DNA of 64,000 nucleotides from Nelumbo lutea (lineage: Eukaryota; Streptophyta; Magnoliopsida; Proteales; Nelumbonaceae): the NCBI GenBank assembly GCA_022828595.1, contig JAKGHH010000002.1:72140383-72204382 (forward strand), given 5' to 3'. Shown in pieces: positions 42,548-53,500 of this stretch. Numbering within the stretch: position 1 is the first letter of the stretch; each line of letters opens with the position of its first letter. Under the pieces are notes generated by a model. It was not told where the DNA came from. It worked only from the letters and a program-made list of their open reading frames with translations, and ran no database searches. Both the position numbers and the translations under genes were made by a program.

Positions 42548-43006
42548 GGTTAAGTTGCTAAAACCTCCTCTAATGTTTTTGACCATTGCTGAAACCTCCC
42601 TTGAAGTTTAGTATTTGCAATTACTTCCGCTAAACTTTCTTACATAGTTGTGACTTGCAAGTAGACCCCCTTTCTTAATTATTAGAGTCCTCTAACAAGA
42701 GACACAAAAATGTCCAAAATAACCATGTAGTACTTTTGACCACATTGTTTATTTTCCAACTTTTCTCTTCATATCAATCACTACCCTAAGCGTTTCTAGT
42801 CTCTTTTCCAAAATTGATTTATTTTTCAAATTTGCCCTTCATATTAGTTGCTCAAGGTAAAACTGCAACTTTACTCTTTTTTGGTTGTTCATAAAATTCG
42901 TATTATTTTTTCTGTAAAAGCCAACCACAGTAGTAACCGCATGGATATTTTGAACATTTGCTTGCCTCTTGTTGGAAGTTTCTTGTGAGGTTTCAGCAAT
43001 TTACCC
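42548..43006. mobile_element. MULE-like MITE
   Basis: Starts GGTTAAGTTGCTAAAACCTC and ends, inverted, GAGGTTTCAGCAATTTACCC. This resembles the 'gggtaaa...cctccc' termini of the Pack-MULE at 30499. No clear target duplication. Confidence 0.45.
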
Positions 43007-43219
43007 ACATAATAATAAGATGGTCATTTGCCCATAGCCCTTTTTTTGGGCTTCTAATTGTACAATCCTCACTTCTCACTACTTTTTAATACTGAAAATA
43101 TGGTATGAGAGTAGGTTTTCTGATCATACCAGGACCTATTTCTTCTTTTCAACATCAAATACACCTTCTTAGATAGGTTCTTCCTTTTTATTTCTCATTT
43201 TCAACACCCAATTCCTTTA

Positions 43220-43473
43220 GGTTGTGCTTGGTTGTAGTGCAATTTTATTTGCACTAGTACAAATGCATGAGAGTGCAAATGTAAAAAATGCAAATTCTTG
43301 TTTAATTTTGTTTTGGATTTTACTTTATCCTACTTCATGTCTTAATTTATTTCATTTGTACTATAATCAAACAAAACAATCTAAAATTTGAAACAAAAAT
43401 AGGTCAGAATTTACACTCAAATCATTTGCATTGTCATGGTTTTGCACACATTTATTTGCAACCAAATACAGCC
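43220..43473. mobile_element. Tourist-like MITE, copy 1
   Basis: Terminal repeats GGTTGTGCTTGGTTG and CAACCAAATACAGCC, flanked by TTA on both sides (43217-43219, 43474-43476), the target-site duplication of PIF/Harbinger elements. About 254 bp; non-coding. Confidence 0.8.
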
Positions 43474-43950
43474 TTAGGTGGACTGAACTCTAAATTTCCC
43501 TTGATGTTTTTTACTGGTGATCAAGTGGTTATGATGGGAGTTTGAAAGGGTGAAAACCCTAGTATATATGCTATTGATGATCATATGATCAATTGGTAAC
43601 AAAAGGTTAGTTCCAGTATTTGCCTTCGGTGTTGATGTAGGCCATAAAATTAATTTCAAATACCATATATATCACATATGGTTACTATTTGCAAGCATGC
43701 ATATGAAATGTTGGGTTTGAAGCATTGGCCCAGGCCTGGCCACAAATTTTGATGTAGGCCTAGGGTTGATTAGGCTTAAATACAAAACCCATGCCCAAGC
43801 CCAAAAAATTGTTGGCTGGTCTGGAATATAAATGATCACCCCTTCAATTAACCATCCCCTTAAGCTGGGTAGTTAAGATCTTTGGTATTTTTAGCATTTT
43901 TTTCAAGGTACAATAACCTAGTAATTGAGATGGCTACTCAATATCCTTTA

Positions 43951-44218
43951 GGCTGTGTTTGGTTGCAATGCAATTTTATTTGCACTAGTATAAATGCATG
44001 AGAGTGCAAATGAAAAAAAAAATGCAAATTCTCATTTGATTTTGTTTTGGGTTTTGTTTTATTCTGCTTCATGTCTTAATTTACTTAATTTGTAATGCAA
44101 TCAAACAAAATGAGCTAAAATTTAAAACAAAAATAGGTCAGAATTTACACTCAAATCATTTGTGCTGCCACTGTTTCACATCAGTATAAATGTATTTGCA
44201 TTGCAACCAAACACAGCC
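43951..44218. mobile_element. Tourist-like MITE, copy 2
   Basis: Terminal repeats GGCTGTGTTTGGTTGCAATG and GCAACCAAACACAGCC flanked by TTA (43948-43950, 44219-44221). Same orientation as copy 1 and alignable throughout, sharing AAAATAGGTCAGAATTTACA. Confidence 0.85.
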
Positions 44219-44221
44219 TTA

Positions 44222-45484
44222 AAAAAAGGAGATATAGGATCAAACCGTTCAAACTATAAGCTCAAATATATTACTTTATGTGCATTAAATTGATGGCAAT
44301 ATTTTTTAGAAGAATAGGCTACATATTAAGAGATAGCCCCTCCCCAAACATCAAGACCTCTGAAACCTTGATGAAGGTGGAATATTCAATCCCAAGTCCT
44401 CTCTATGACCAGCCAAAGACTTTACTAGCAACCTAGCTGGCATGGAGAGTAAATCAGTTGAACTTGATAGTTGCTTTATGGGTTGTTGGGTCTATCATTT
44501 TGCTCCCCACCTGCTATAAATGAAAATGAGAGATTGAGTGATTGTAAGTCATATGCACCTTAAGGTTAGCGTGGGATGTATAATTGGTCCCATATCCCAT
44601 AAAATAGCTATCAAGTTCAGTTAATCCTTTCTTGTATGAGCTACATTTTTATATCGCTTTTACAATGAAAACATTGTTTACCTTTCCATTTAATGCAAAT
44701 TAAATGGGCAGAAAACAAAATTTTAACTATTATAGTCGACATATTTTAGCCTAAGATAATTTAAGACACCAACTTATGGAGAAACAAATAAAGGCATAAG
44801 TATTTTATCAACAACCTTAGATGAAAATTACATTTAGTTGTCACATAACACCAAGCTAATAATGTGTACATAACTTGTAGATTCAACAATGGAGGCAAAG
44901 TATCAATGAAGAAAGATATGATACCACGAAGTGAAGGTATGACAATTACATAACTTCAAAATTTGAACGTAGAGGGGAAAAGGTATGGGTAGGAATGAAA
45001 ACAAAAGCGGGTTTTTTATGAGCTATTCAAGCCTAGTTCATGAAAAGCTCCATTTGGTTTGGTTTAAATCGAGCTTTGAGTTGAGTCCGAGTTCAATATA
45101 TAGGATCGTTGGCTTACCACTAATGATGCCATTAGAGGTTCTGCTCTCCCATCTTCGTCTTCCTTTCTCAGCAATTTCGTAAGGGCTTCCAGTCCTAGTA
45201 AAACTGCAGAGCTCCAAAGACGAACACAGCTCGAAAGTATCTTCAAATGCCACTAACGGTTTTGATTTTGACTTTGAATCAAATCTGTAGGGTTTGGCGA
45301 GATGGTGATTCAACTATTGGGTTTTGGTTTTAGACCGACTCAAACCGATAATAATACAGATATTTTATTTTGGGTTGGCCTAACCCAATAAGCATAATGG
45401 ATTGTCCAAAACCGATTTGATAAGATTTGAATCGTTTTGGATCCAACCCAAAACCGTTCAATTGACAGCCCTATGCAGTAGATA
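44222..45484. other. Spacer, no gene recognised
   Basis: Contains words of the GATTTGAATCG/CCAACCC type near 45300-45475 that recall other hAT-like derivatives in the window (ends CAGCCCTA). No protein recognised. Confidence 0.45.
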
Positions 45485-45970
45485 GGTTTGGCTTTAGTTT
45501 GCTTTGAAGAAGGGTATAAAGATTGATGTGAGGGTAGTTTGTCAACACTATATGGTGGCTACTATTCACAACAGACAGTCATTTTGTATGGGAGCTTTTT
45601 TGTTGTTTATGAGGCATCCACAAGAGAACCATAGAGAAGAAGTGTTCAATGAAATTAAGCAACTTGGCAAGCAAAATAGCTAGCCATGGGTAGTTGTAGG
45701 AGATCTGAATGCGATAATGAGAGAAGAGGAAAATTTTGTTATTTTGAACAACTTTGTAGAAGAATGTGGTGGATTTATGGACTTGGCTGGCATAATGAAC
45801 GCTGTTCTAAAGAGGCTGAAAGGTTTACATAGTGGGCTTAAACTTAAACGCAGCAAAGAAATTAACTACAGTATAGAAGGAATCGGATCATTGCATGGAC
45901 TTGGAGTTCGAGGAACTGTACTGGAATAAACATCCCGATGTAACTGGTTGAACCATGGAGATCAAAATAG
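45485..45970 (+). pseudogene. LINE: endonuclease and pre-RT region
   Basis: Plant L1-type LINE ORF2 relic. HPQENHREEVFNEIKQLGKQ, a stop, then PWVVVGDLNAIMREEENF is the end of the apurinic-type endonuclease (GDLNAI is the conserved GDFNxI motif). Further, after frame changes, RCNWLNHGDQNSK (about 45935-45973) is the hallmark pre-RT motif. The element is broken exactly after this by a MITE. Confidence 0.8.
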
Positions 45971-45973
45971 TAA

Positions 45974-46353
45974 GGCTGCATTTGTAAACGATGCAAATGG
46001 AGTGTAAATCCCAGTTTAGGGTAAATTTGAACTCTGGTTCATTTTTGCTCGTATTTGTCAACATTACATTTATGCATTGATAAATGACGGAGCAATGCAT
46101 ATTTATATTGACAATAAGATGTAAAAGTACATCAATAAAGAAGAAGTAAATTTACATTCAAGTGGGCTTTTAATAAAAAAAAAAACATATGCTTTATTGG
46201 AATTCATATTTTCATCCATTACAGTTAAAAGTCTATTTGATAAGAAGGTAAATTTGTCAATGTAAAACTAACTCAATTTTACAATTTATATGAACCATTT
46301 TACATTCTACATATTTGCATTCACACATATTTGCATCATTTCCAAATACAGCC
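45974..46353. mobile_element. Tourist-like MITE inserted in the LINE
   Basis: Ends GGCTGCATTTG and CAAATACAGCC, flanked by TAA (45971-45973, 46354-46356). Removing it with one TAA joins the LINE codons ...NSK and YFHILTSQSRR in one frame, proving the insertion. Confidence 0.85.
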
Positions 46354-47960
46354 TAAGTATTTTCATATTTTAACATCTCAGAGTAGGAGAAAAAAATACA
46401 ATATGTTGCTTGAAGGACAATGGATGAGATTAATTAGATGTCAAAATGTAATCTAATTGTAGCTTCTCTTGTTTATAAAGGAGAATGATGAACTATGTCA
46501 GGTGCTCACTATGGATGAAGTAAATAAGAGACTATTTAGCATTGGACCTCTCAAGGCCCTAAGCCTAGGTAGGAAACTAGCATAGTTATATCTTGGTGAT
46601 TGGCAGTGAGGTGATGGAATTTTTACAACAAATGTTCCATTACATTCAAGACATTGAACAGGTGGACCAAGCCCATTTAGTGTTCCATTACATTCAAGAG
46701 ATAGTATCTGATTCAAGACCATAGATTTTAGTAAGATTATATGCAAGGTTGTAGCCAAAATCATTTCTAATAGATTGAGTAGAAGCTTTTACTCCATGTA
46801 TAAAAAATATGTTAAAACCTAAAGTGGATTAGAGAAGGGGGGAATAAATATAAATGGGCTCATGATAGGGGGAACCATTGAATTGGAGAGTGGGGGGAAT
46901 GAAAAATTTACATGGAAAATTGTATTACTAATGGGGGAATTTCTGGACCATAGGGGAGGCCAATGGCTCCCCTGGCTCCGCCACTGCTCGTTTCACCTTA
47001 CCTCTTTATAGTTAGTGTAGATGTATTATCTAGAATTTTATTGCATGCCATGAAATCTAAACAATTGGTTGGAATAAAACTCCAACTGGGGTTTCAAATT
47101 ACATAATCTGGTTTCATAGACGAAATTCTTGTCATGGGGACTAGATTCTTGTCATGGGAATTGAGCAATATAATTAAGAGAAAGTATTTGAGTTATTTTC
47201 ACATGGTCAAGGAAGCAAGTAGGTTTTTGTAAAATGATCCATATTTTGAAATTTATCAAGAGTCAAATTAATGAAAGATATTTAGATAGAGAAGATGAAA
47301 GGAAAATTGTTGGGCTAGAAAGAAAAGTTTCTATCATATGCAGGGAAGATCACTTCTGAAGATAAAATGGTTTAGACCTCCACACGAATATACAGCATCT
47401 GATTGCTGCTCTCTCTTATAGGATGTCCCACAACCATCGAACTATGCCTATGATTTTTGACTCTGTTACCTGTGGAGCTCTTTTTGGAAGGAAAATTTTC
47501 TTCCTTGTATGGTTATAGCTTTAACAAAAGTTGGGTAATTTGTCAAAGAGGTCTCTGAAGATTAATGGGTACTGTTGGGTTTGTGAATCTGAAATTGTGA
47601 CAATGGAATGCATGTTTTTTCCATGTAAGGTGACGAGGTTGGCAGTATGGAGACATGATAATCAGTAGATAGAAGTACAAGGTAAGAGTCAAATGTTGAT
47701 GGGTCTTTCAGATTGGTGGGATCGGCATTGCCCTTCAAAAGAGTAGCAAGTTTTCCTACTTTGATCCAAGGCACTTCACATTAGGGAGTTGATTGAAGCG
47801 TTTGGTATTTCTTGATGGGATGAAGTTTTCTTTGGGTTTGGGAGTTTGATTCTTCCATAATTCTAGAGGGAGTTGCTTTTATCATTGTAAACATTCTATA
47901 TATTGGAGGAAAATTATACCTCTCTATGGCGAACTTCTTTCTTTCTTTCTCTTTTCTTCT
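46354..47960 (+). pseudogene. LINE: reverse transcriptase and zf-RVT region
   Basis: After the MITE: YFHILTSQSRRKKYNMLLEG, then LTMDEVNKRLFSIGPLKALS (RT start, about 46505-46565), KVVAKIISNRLSRS (46740-46785), and NGYCWVCESEIVTMECMFFP (about 47560-47620), the zinc-binding reverse-transcriptase tail. The RT catalytic box is not visible and deletions are likely. Two copies of GTTCCATTACATTCAAGA lie at about 46635 and 46680. Confidence 0.75.
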
Positions 47961-48007
47961 TCATCGAGCTACACAGTGATGGGTATTTCATCCCCCAAAC
48001 CCATAAC

Positions 48008-48391
48008 TAGGGGTGTCAGTTGGACTGGATTTGGTCCAATCCGATCCAGTCCAATGTGAATGGACCAGGTTCAATCCAATCCAATAAATGTTTTGGACCA
48101 ATTTGGATCGGTCCAATTCAATGTCTGGACCATCCAATCTGTTCAAATTCATTTTGATTTAGATTGTTTTCAACCCAAACCTGGTCCATTGACACATGTA
48201 TTCTTATGTTATATCAATGGATCTGATATTGGCTTAATCCAATCCAATCCATTATACATTTGTTACAGACGGACCAGGTCCAATCCAATCTAATAAATAT
48301 TTTGAACCAAATTGGTAATCCAACGTCTTATTGGTCCGCCCAAATTAATTTTGGACTGGACAGGGTCCAATCCAAAATCGATCCATTGACA
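48008..48391. mobile_element. hAT-like MITE, copy B (inside the LINE)
   Basis: Starts TAGGGGTGTCAGTTGGACTG; the right end CCATTGACAC appears truncated. Homologous to copy A in opposite orientation. LINE sequence lies on both sides. Confidence 0.6.
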
Positions 48392-48560
48392 CAACCAGCT
48401 GGAGACGTTGCCAACTAGCCAATTGGCACTTGTGTGGTGAATTTCTTCTACTGTTGTCAATTTGCAAGCTATTGTGTCAAGATTCTCCCATTGTTCAATT
48501 ACATACATGTCTGTTGTTCAGGGAATGAAGCAGCTCATAAGATTGCAAAGCATGTGCACT
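48392..48560 (+). pseudogene. LINE: RNase H-like C-terminus
   Basis: CCSGNEAAHKIAKHVHY followed by a stop (about 48510-48564) is the typical C-terminal 'xGNxAAHxLAK' motif of plant LINE ORF2. It lies just after hAT copy B, so the hAT element split the LINE. Confidence 0.7.
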
Positions 48561-50628
48561 ATTGATTGATAGTTGATTGTTTTATTTGGTTTTCATGTCA
48601 TCTTTTGCTTGAATCCATACCTACTTCTTACATTTATATTATTATAAAGAGGATACCAAGGTGACTTTAATCATATAACATTAATCAATTGTCATTCTTT
48701 TGTTTTAAAAAACGAAAACAAAAATTTCTGGATAGGCCAGAAGCTTAATGATTAATTGCATGGATTATATGGAGGAATATGTAACTCAGAGACTCCATTA
48801 AGTGCTCGTTTGGGAGAGCTGATACTCAGCCGCTTTTCAAAGGTGGGCCCCACAAGGACAGCCGATAACTTATGCTTTCTTGAAAATTCAGGAGAATCCA
48901 AATTGCCTGTCAGTCGGTCGTTTGAAGGGCTGTTCAGTTCGAGCTTCTTTGAATAGTTTATATGAAGTGCTTCAAGGTAACTGAACCAGTTTATCTGAAT
49001 CTTCAGCTCAGACCTCCCAAACAGTTTCTAATTTTGATTAGTCAAAGCTCGTCGGATATCATATTTTCCGACATCATAAATTTTCCTTAAAGTGAAAGGA
49101 AAAAAAAGAACGATTTCCTAAAAATTGCTATTTGTCTTGCTTGGTTGCTGTAAAATCTACCACCCAAAATCTCAAAACCAGATTGTGGGTGAATACCGTG
49201 AATCCACATCTGGATTATAGAATTTTCTGTATATCCGATTCGAGTCCGATATTTTGGATTTGGATTGTCAATAATCAGATCGGATTTGGATGTTAATGAT
49301 TCCAGTCTAATCCGACCTGATCAATTACAGCCCTACATAGAATCTAAACCAAATTCTTTCAACACTGATTTCAGCATAAGTGGCTGAACTGAAAATCTTA
49401 CTGCCTTTTTTTTTTTATTATTGAATAAGTTTTCAGGAGGTTGGTTCCTGAAAATTGGAATTATAAAATTTGGAGAAGCTCTAAAGCGTATCTAAAGTCG
49501 TTGTCTTTAGAATATTATTTGCCCCCATTCAGTTTTATTGAGTTTGTTGTTAATTTACAGGCAAATTCATTCCTATGATACAACAAAGCTTTGGATGAAA
49601 AAATATAACTAATAAAGTTGAAAAATCTCCAGAGAAACCTTATATAAGATAGAAGTAGATTGAATTAAACTGAGAGAGACAACAGTGATTTCAGTGAGAT
49701 GTGACATGAAAAACTTGTATATTCGTCTTTGTATACATCCCTTTGATCTTGGAGAGTCATCACCAAGAGAAATGTGTTGGTTTGAAGAGTCCCTTTGCAT
49801 AGTCACTAAAACTTTGTAACTTAATGGTTAGTGGCTGTTAACTTTTAAATACTGCCCCTTGATCATACCCAATCAAATCATGGCAATTGGATTAACTTAA
49901 AACATCAATGGCCATGGTTCAACCTTTAAACCAAACGCACCCCTGTGATTTGCAATTTTGCAAATTACAAAATTTGTTATCTGCAATTTTGCAAATGTAG
50001 TCTTTGGTTTGTTTCTTCACATCAAATGTTATTGCACCAAAAAATTAACTCTACTACTCGTGAACCACACAAGTGTGAAAAAAATGGACCTCTAAAGCGT
50101 CTCATTGCACCACATACGCGCATGCACATTACACCGTGGGACATGATTTGAAAGAAGAAAACAAGTAAAACAGAGTTTTATTGGGAATTTCAAAACTAGT
50201 TTTCAAGGTGCATGTGAAGTGTGCTTTTCCATGTAAGTTATCAATCAAACCCCATCTAGAGATTAAAGTTCAACACTATTTACTTGAATCTTTTATTGTT
50301 TAATTATTTTATCCATATAAGATGAAACAATAAGCCGTTTATTTCAGCAACTTCAACTTCTATCAAGTGTATCCTTTTAACAGCAAATCTATGCCCGTTC
50401 TCAACTTAGACAAAGGTTAGCTTTGGTTGGTACTATTTTTCTTTTCCTCACATGACATCAAGTGCTCGTTTGGAAAGGCTTTTCACACAGCAGTTTCTCA
50501 TGTTGCAAGGTAGGCACCACATAGAAAGCCCTCAAGTAGGGGTGTAATTTGAGCAATCTCAGGTTTGTTTTTTCTCTTTTGCCCAAATTTGAATGGGCAC
50601 ATCCTGAAGGTCCAAGCCCAAAACGAGC
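48561..50628. other. AT-rich spacer, no gene recognised
   Basis: Short open frames only. 49190-49335 has GGATTTGGAT words ending TTACAGCCCTA, another hAT-derivative-like end. 48800-48960 and 50460-50520 share the phrase AGTGCTCGTTTGG(G/A). Confidence 0.45.
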
Positions 50629-50777
50629 CCGGATCTCCTGCCCACATCTATCGCAGCCACACATGGAGAACATCTCATCCTCTGCATAGTATTATGCAGG
50701 GGGAGATGTTCCCAATTCACAGGGGGTGGTGTATTGTGGGTAGGCATGGGCAGGGTTCTTGTGGGCAGGAGATCCGG
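50629..50777. repeat. Long foldback (hairpin)
   Basis: CCGGATCTCCTGCCCACA (50629-50646) is perfectly complementary to 50760-50777. In the centre AACATCTC...TCTGCATA pairs with TATGCA...GAGATGTT around a loop of a few bases, so the whole 149 bp can fold into an imperfect hairpin. This fits a small foldback MITE or a small-RNA precursor. Confidence 0.7.
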
Positions 50778-52049
50778 AGTCACCCGAAACAGTGTAACTA
50801 ACTCAGGCCAACCCAAGTTGCCCCTACCCTAGCCATGTTTGGTGAAAACACAGAAAGCCAAAAATGCACATTTTCATAAGCTGAAAAATCGACTTTCTGA
50901 TGAAACAATTTCTAGTAGTTTCTCTGAAGAGGCTCAAGCAATGCAGCTCAGCAAGCAACAGTGAAGCCCTCCCAAATGGGCCATGGACAGCATCCCCAAC
51001 TCTCAACCATAAGCATTTACGAGGTAGGTGTTAGAGATGGCAATTTCCACCTTATCCCGTGGGTACCTACCCCTAACCTTCCTGACGGGGTAGGTTTTTT
51101 ACTTGAAGAATGGGTTTGTAGCGGGATAGATTTTGGGATACTACAACCTGTATAGCTATGGGTAGGGTATGGTATTAAGCTAAACCCGACCCACATATTG
51201 TTTTTTATATGCCTTAATCAAATAATTGGAAAATTTGTAATTTATTTGTGTTATATTACTTATTTATTACTTATATATGACAAGAAATAATAGAAAATTA
51301 TATGCAAGTTCAAAACCCAACCTACCCCTACCCTTGAACGTGGGGAGGGAAAGGTTGGGAGGGTTTTTCATTTTCATGTGCAGGGAGGATTTGGATTTTC
51401 AAAATATAACCCACTACAGGTTTTGAGGTGGATATGAGTTGAGAGATTTAGAGAGGTGGGTAGGGTCCAGAATTTACAACCCCCCCCCTCCAAACCTACG
51501 CCGTTGCCATCCCTAATAGGTATCAATGCATAATTTGAAAGTGAAGGAATTCAATTACTAAGAAAAACAAGCTGATTAAGCCAAATACCAATCCTTGAAA
51601 TAAGAGAAAAAATTGGAATACATGCTCTAAACTCCTCTTGTAGAGACCATGCTTTATTATTTACATCTCCAAAGTCTACTGCTTTTGTACAAGAAACAAA
51701 TTAATGACAACAGTCACAAAACTAAGTGAAAAATGACAAAATACCATACAATATTTACAAAAAAAAAAAAACACTTAAAATTGAACTTTGCATGTTTGGA
51801 AAATGTTAAGGAAAAGAAAAAAAATAGTTACAACATTGAGAGGAAAATGAAAATGTTTAAAACATTTGAGGTGGGGATTCAAAAAAAATACAAATGAAAA
51901 TGGTAAAAAAAAATAGCATACAAGATTTACAAAAGCAAAAAACTCAAATTGACTTTTCATGGGAAAAAATGTCAAGGGGAAGAAAAATATTTTTAAGGGT
52001 TTTGGATGAGTATAAATTGGAGGCAGACTCTTTCTTAGTTGTGAAACTT
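50778..52049. other. Spacer and 3' flank of the membrane-protein gene
   Basis: 51020-51510 is rich in CCTACCC/GGGTAGG words and ends with C(10) near 51480, another 'pseudo-repeat' of the type GGGTACCTACCC. 51760-52000 is A-rich. No gene; no clear AATAAA for the gene at 52050. Confidence 0.4.
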
Positions 52050-52338
52050 TCAAAAGTATGGTAGAGAGTATCCTTTGAGCATTCTATATTCTAAAATCCC
52101 TCTATAGAGAGCCATCCTGTTAAGTGGCATGTTCTCTAATTCTCCAATAGGATTCCACTTTAGGATGCCATGCCTTACTGGAAAATGGTTGGTTTTCACC
52201 GGATTTCTCGAATGCCGCCGTCGGTATTCTTTGTTGTTGGATGATGGCTCCACCACATCCTCTGCAAACCGAACTCTCTTCTTGGCTTGACCATGACATC
52301 TCCCATGTCCATGTCCATGTCCTGCAAATTTTTAAACA

Positions 52339-52376
<38 letters not shown>

Positions 52377-52713
52377 AAAACATCTCAATGAGAAACAAAA
52401 GATAGCCAAGGCCCTCCAATAACCAAATTCTAATATAACGTTTTCTTAAAAATCCATTAAAATTCAACCATAGAAATGAATTTATTTATCATCTCTACAA
52501 CCCCAAATTTCAAAAAAAAAAAGCTTAAACCAATCTTTTTAATTAGAGAAATGAATGAATGAAAGTGATACCACGTAATTCTAGTTCAGCCTTTTTCATA
52601 AATTCCGAAAGAAGACGCTTATGCAATTGGAAAACAATGAGAACTACACTTCCTGAAACTGCAAAAGCTGCCATGAATCCCAATCCTGTAACACTCACCA
52701 TTTCTCTATCCAT
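52050..52713 (-). CDS. Small two-exon membrane protein, conserved plant family, function unknown
   Basis: Exon 1 52713-52572, intron 52571-52322 (GT...AG), exon 2 52321-52050; the 414 nt give an uninterrupted 137-residue frame. Residues ~5-28 (VSVTGLGFMAAFAVSGSVVL, then IVF) form one hydrophobic, probably transmembrane, segment right at the N-terminus. HKRLLSEFMKK follows. Exon 2 starts with a GHGHGHG stretch. It then contains KKRVRFAEDVVEPSSNNKEY and RRRHSRN, a motif strongly recalling a conserved plant family (KxVxFADDV...), and a basic C-terminus. The start at 52713 is the first ATG; a second in-frame ATG at 52701 is possible. No damage is visible, so this is the best candidate for an expressed gene. 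The intron contains a (CT)n tract on the sense strand. Biochemical role unknown. Confidence 0.82.
52341..52373. repeat. (AG)n microsatellite in the intron
   Basis: About 16 AG units inside the intron of the gene at 52050-52713, close to its 3' splice site. Confidence 0.95.
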
Positions 52714-53500
52714 CTTTCTCCGCTATTTCCTTTCTTCAAACCCAGACCCAATTTCAATATTCAATTCAAATATCCAAACACTCCTCTTAAAGAAAACACA
52801 ATGACGAAAGCAACAAATATTCACACATCAATCCATTATTGAGGCGAGGGTTCATATATCTTCTCATATTCTCTTATGCCTATTGGCTTCTTTGGACCTC
52901 TAATCGATTTTTAAACTCTCTCTTTCTAACCAACTAATCTATTTCTTAATCAGAATGACCCTTATGCGCTTTTAATTCTAAGAATTGACCTCCTTTCCAA
53001 TGGTTAGTAGCCAACGGAGTGGTACAAGCCAGAAGTGAGTTAAACAAGAGGAAGGGTATTTTTGGTAACTAACAAATGATCTAGTTAATTTAGGCAAAAT
53101 AGAACCCAAAACCCATAATTGTAAACCATAAACAAGACTCTCAACCGCTCCTCCTTCTATAAGCCATTTCAGGTTCCAACTACCTACCCTCCTTAAAAGA
53201 AGTGTTTATTTTGCCACGTGGACATGCGGCTCAGATGGTTGCAATAAGATCAACAAACTAGCTTTGTAGGGTAACATGTGTTCGGCAATGCACATGAAGG
53301 AAACAAATCAAGATTTGCCACACAATTTTTGTAATCATCAATTAGATACAACGGTTTTTGTACATAACACATTGATTTCTAGCGATTGTGTTCAACAACT
53401 ACATGTAGAAGATGGGACTAAACCTAGGATAAGTGGATAATTTACACCAACAAGAGGGAATTCCTCACATCTCTTACATCTATGCATTGGGAATCAAGGA
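52714..53500 (-). promoter_or_regulatory. Upstream region of the membrane-protein gene
   Basis: On the minus strand, GATATATGAACC (about 52851-52862) is a possible TATA box, about 140 bp before the ATG. 53215-53222 holds CCACGTGG-type sequence (GCCACGTGGAC), a perfect G-box palindrome. Both are inferred from sequence alone. Confidence 0.4.

Noticed and set aside
46498..46764. Minus-strand frame within the LINE
   Set aside because: The plus strand carries the LINE RT motifs; the minus frame is a shadow.
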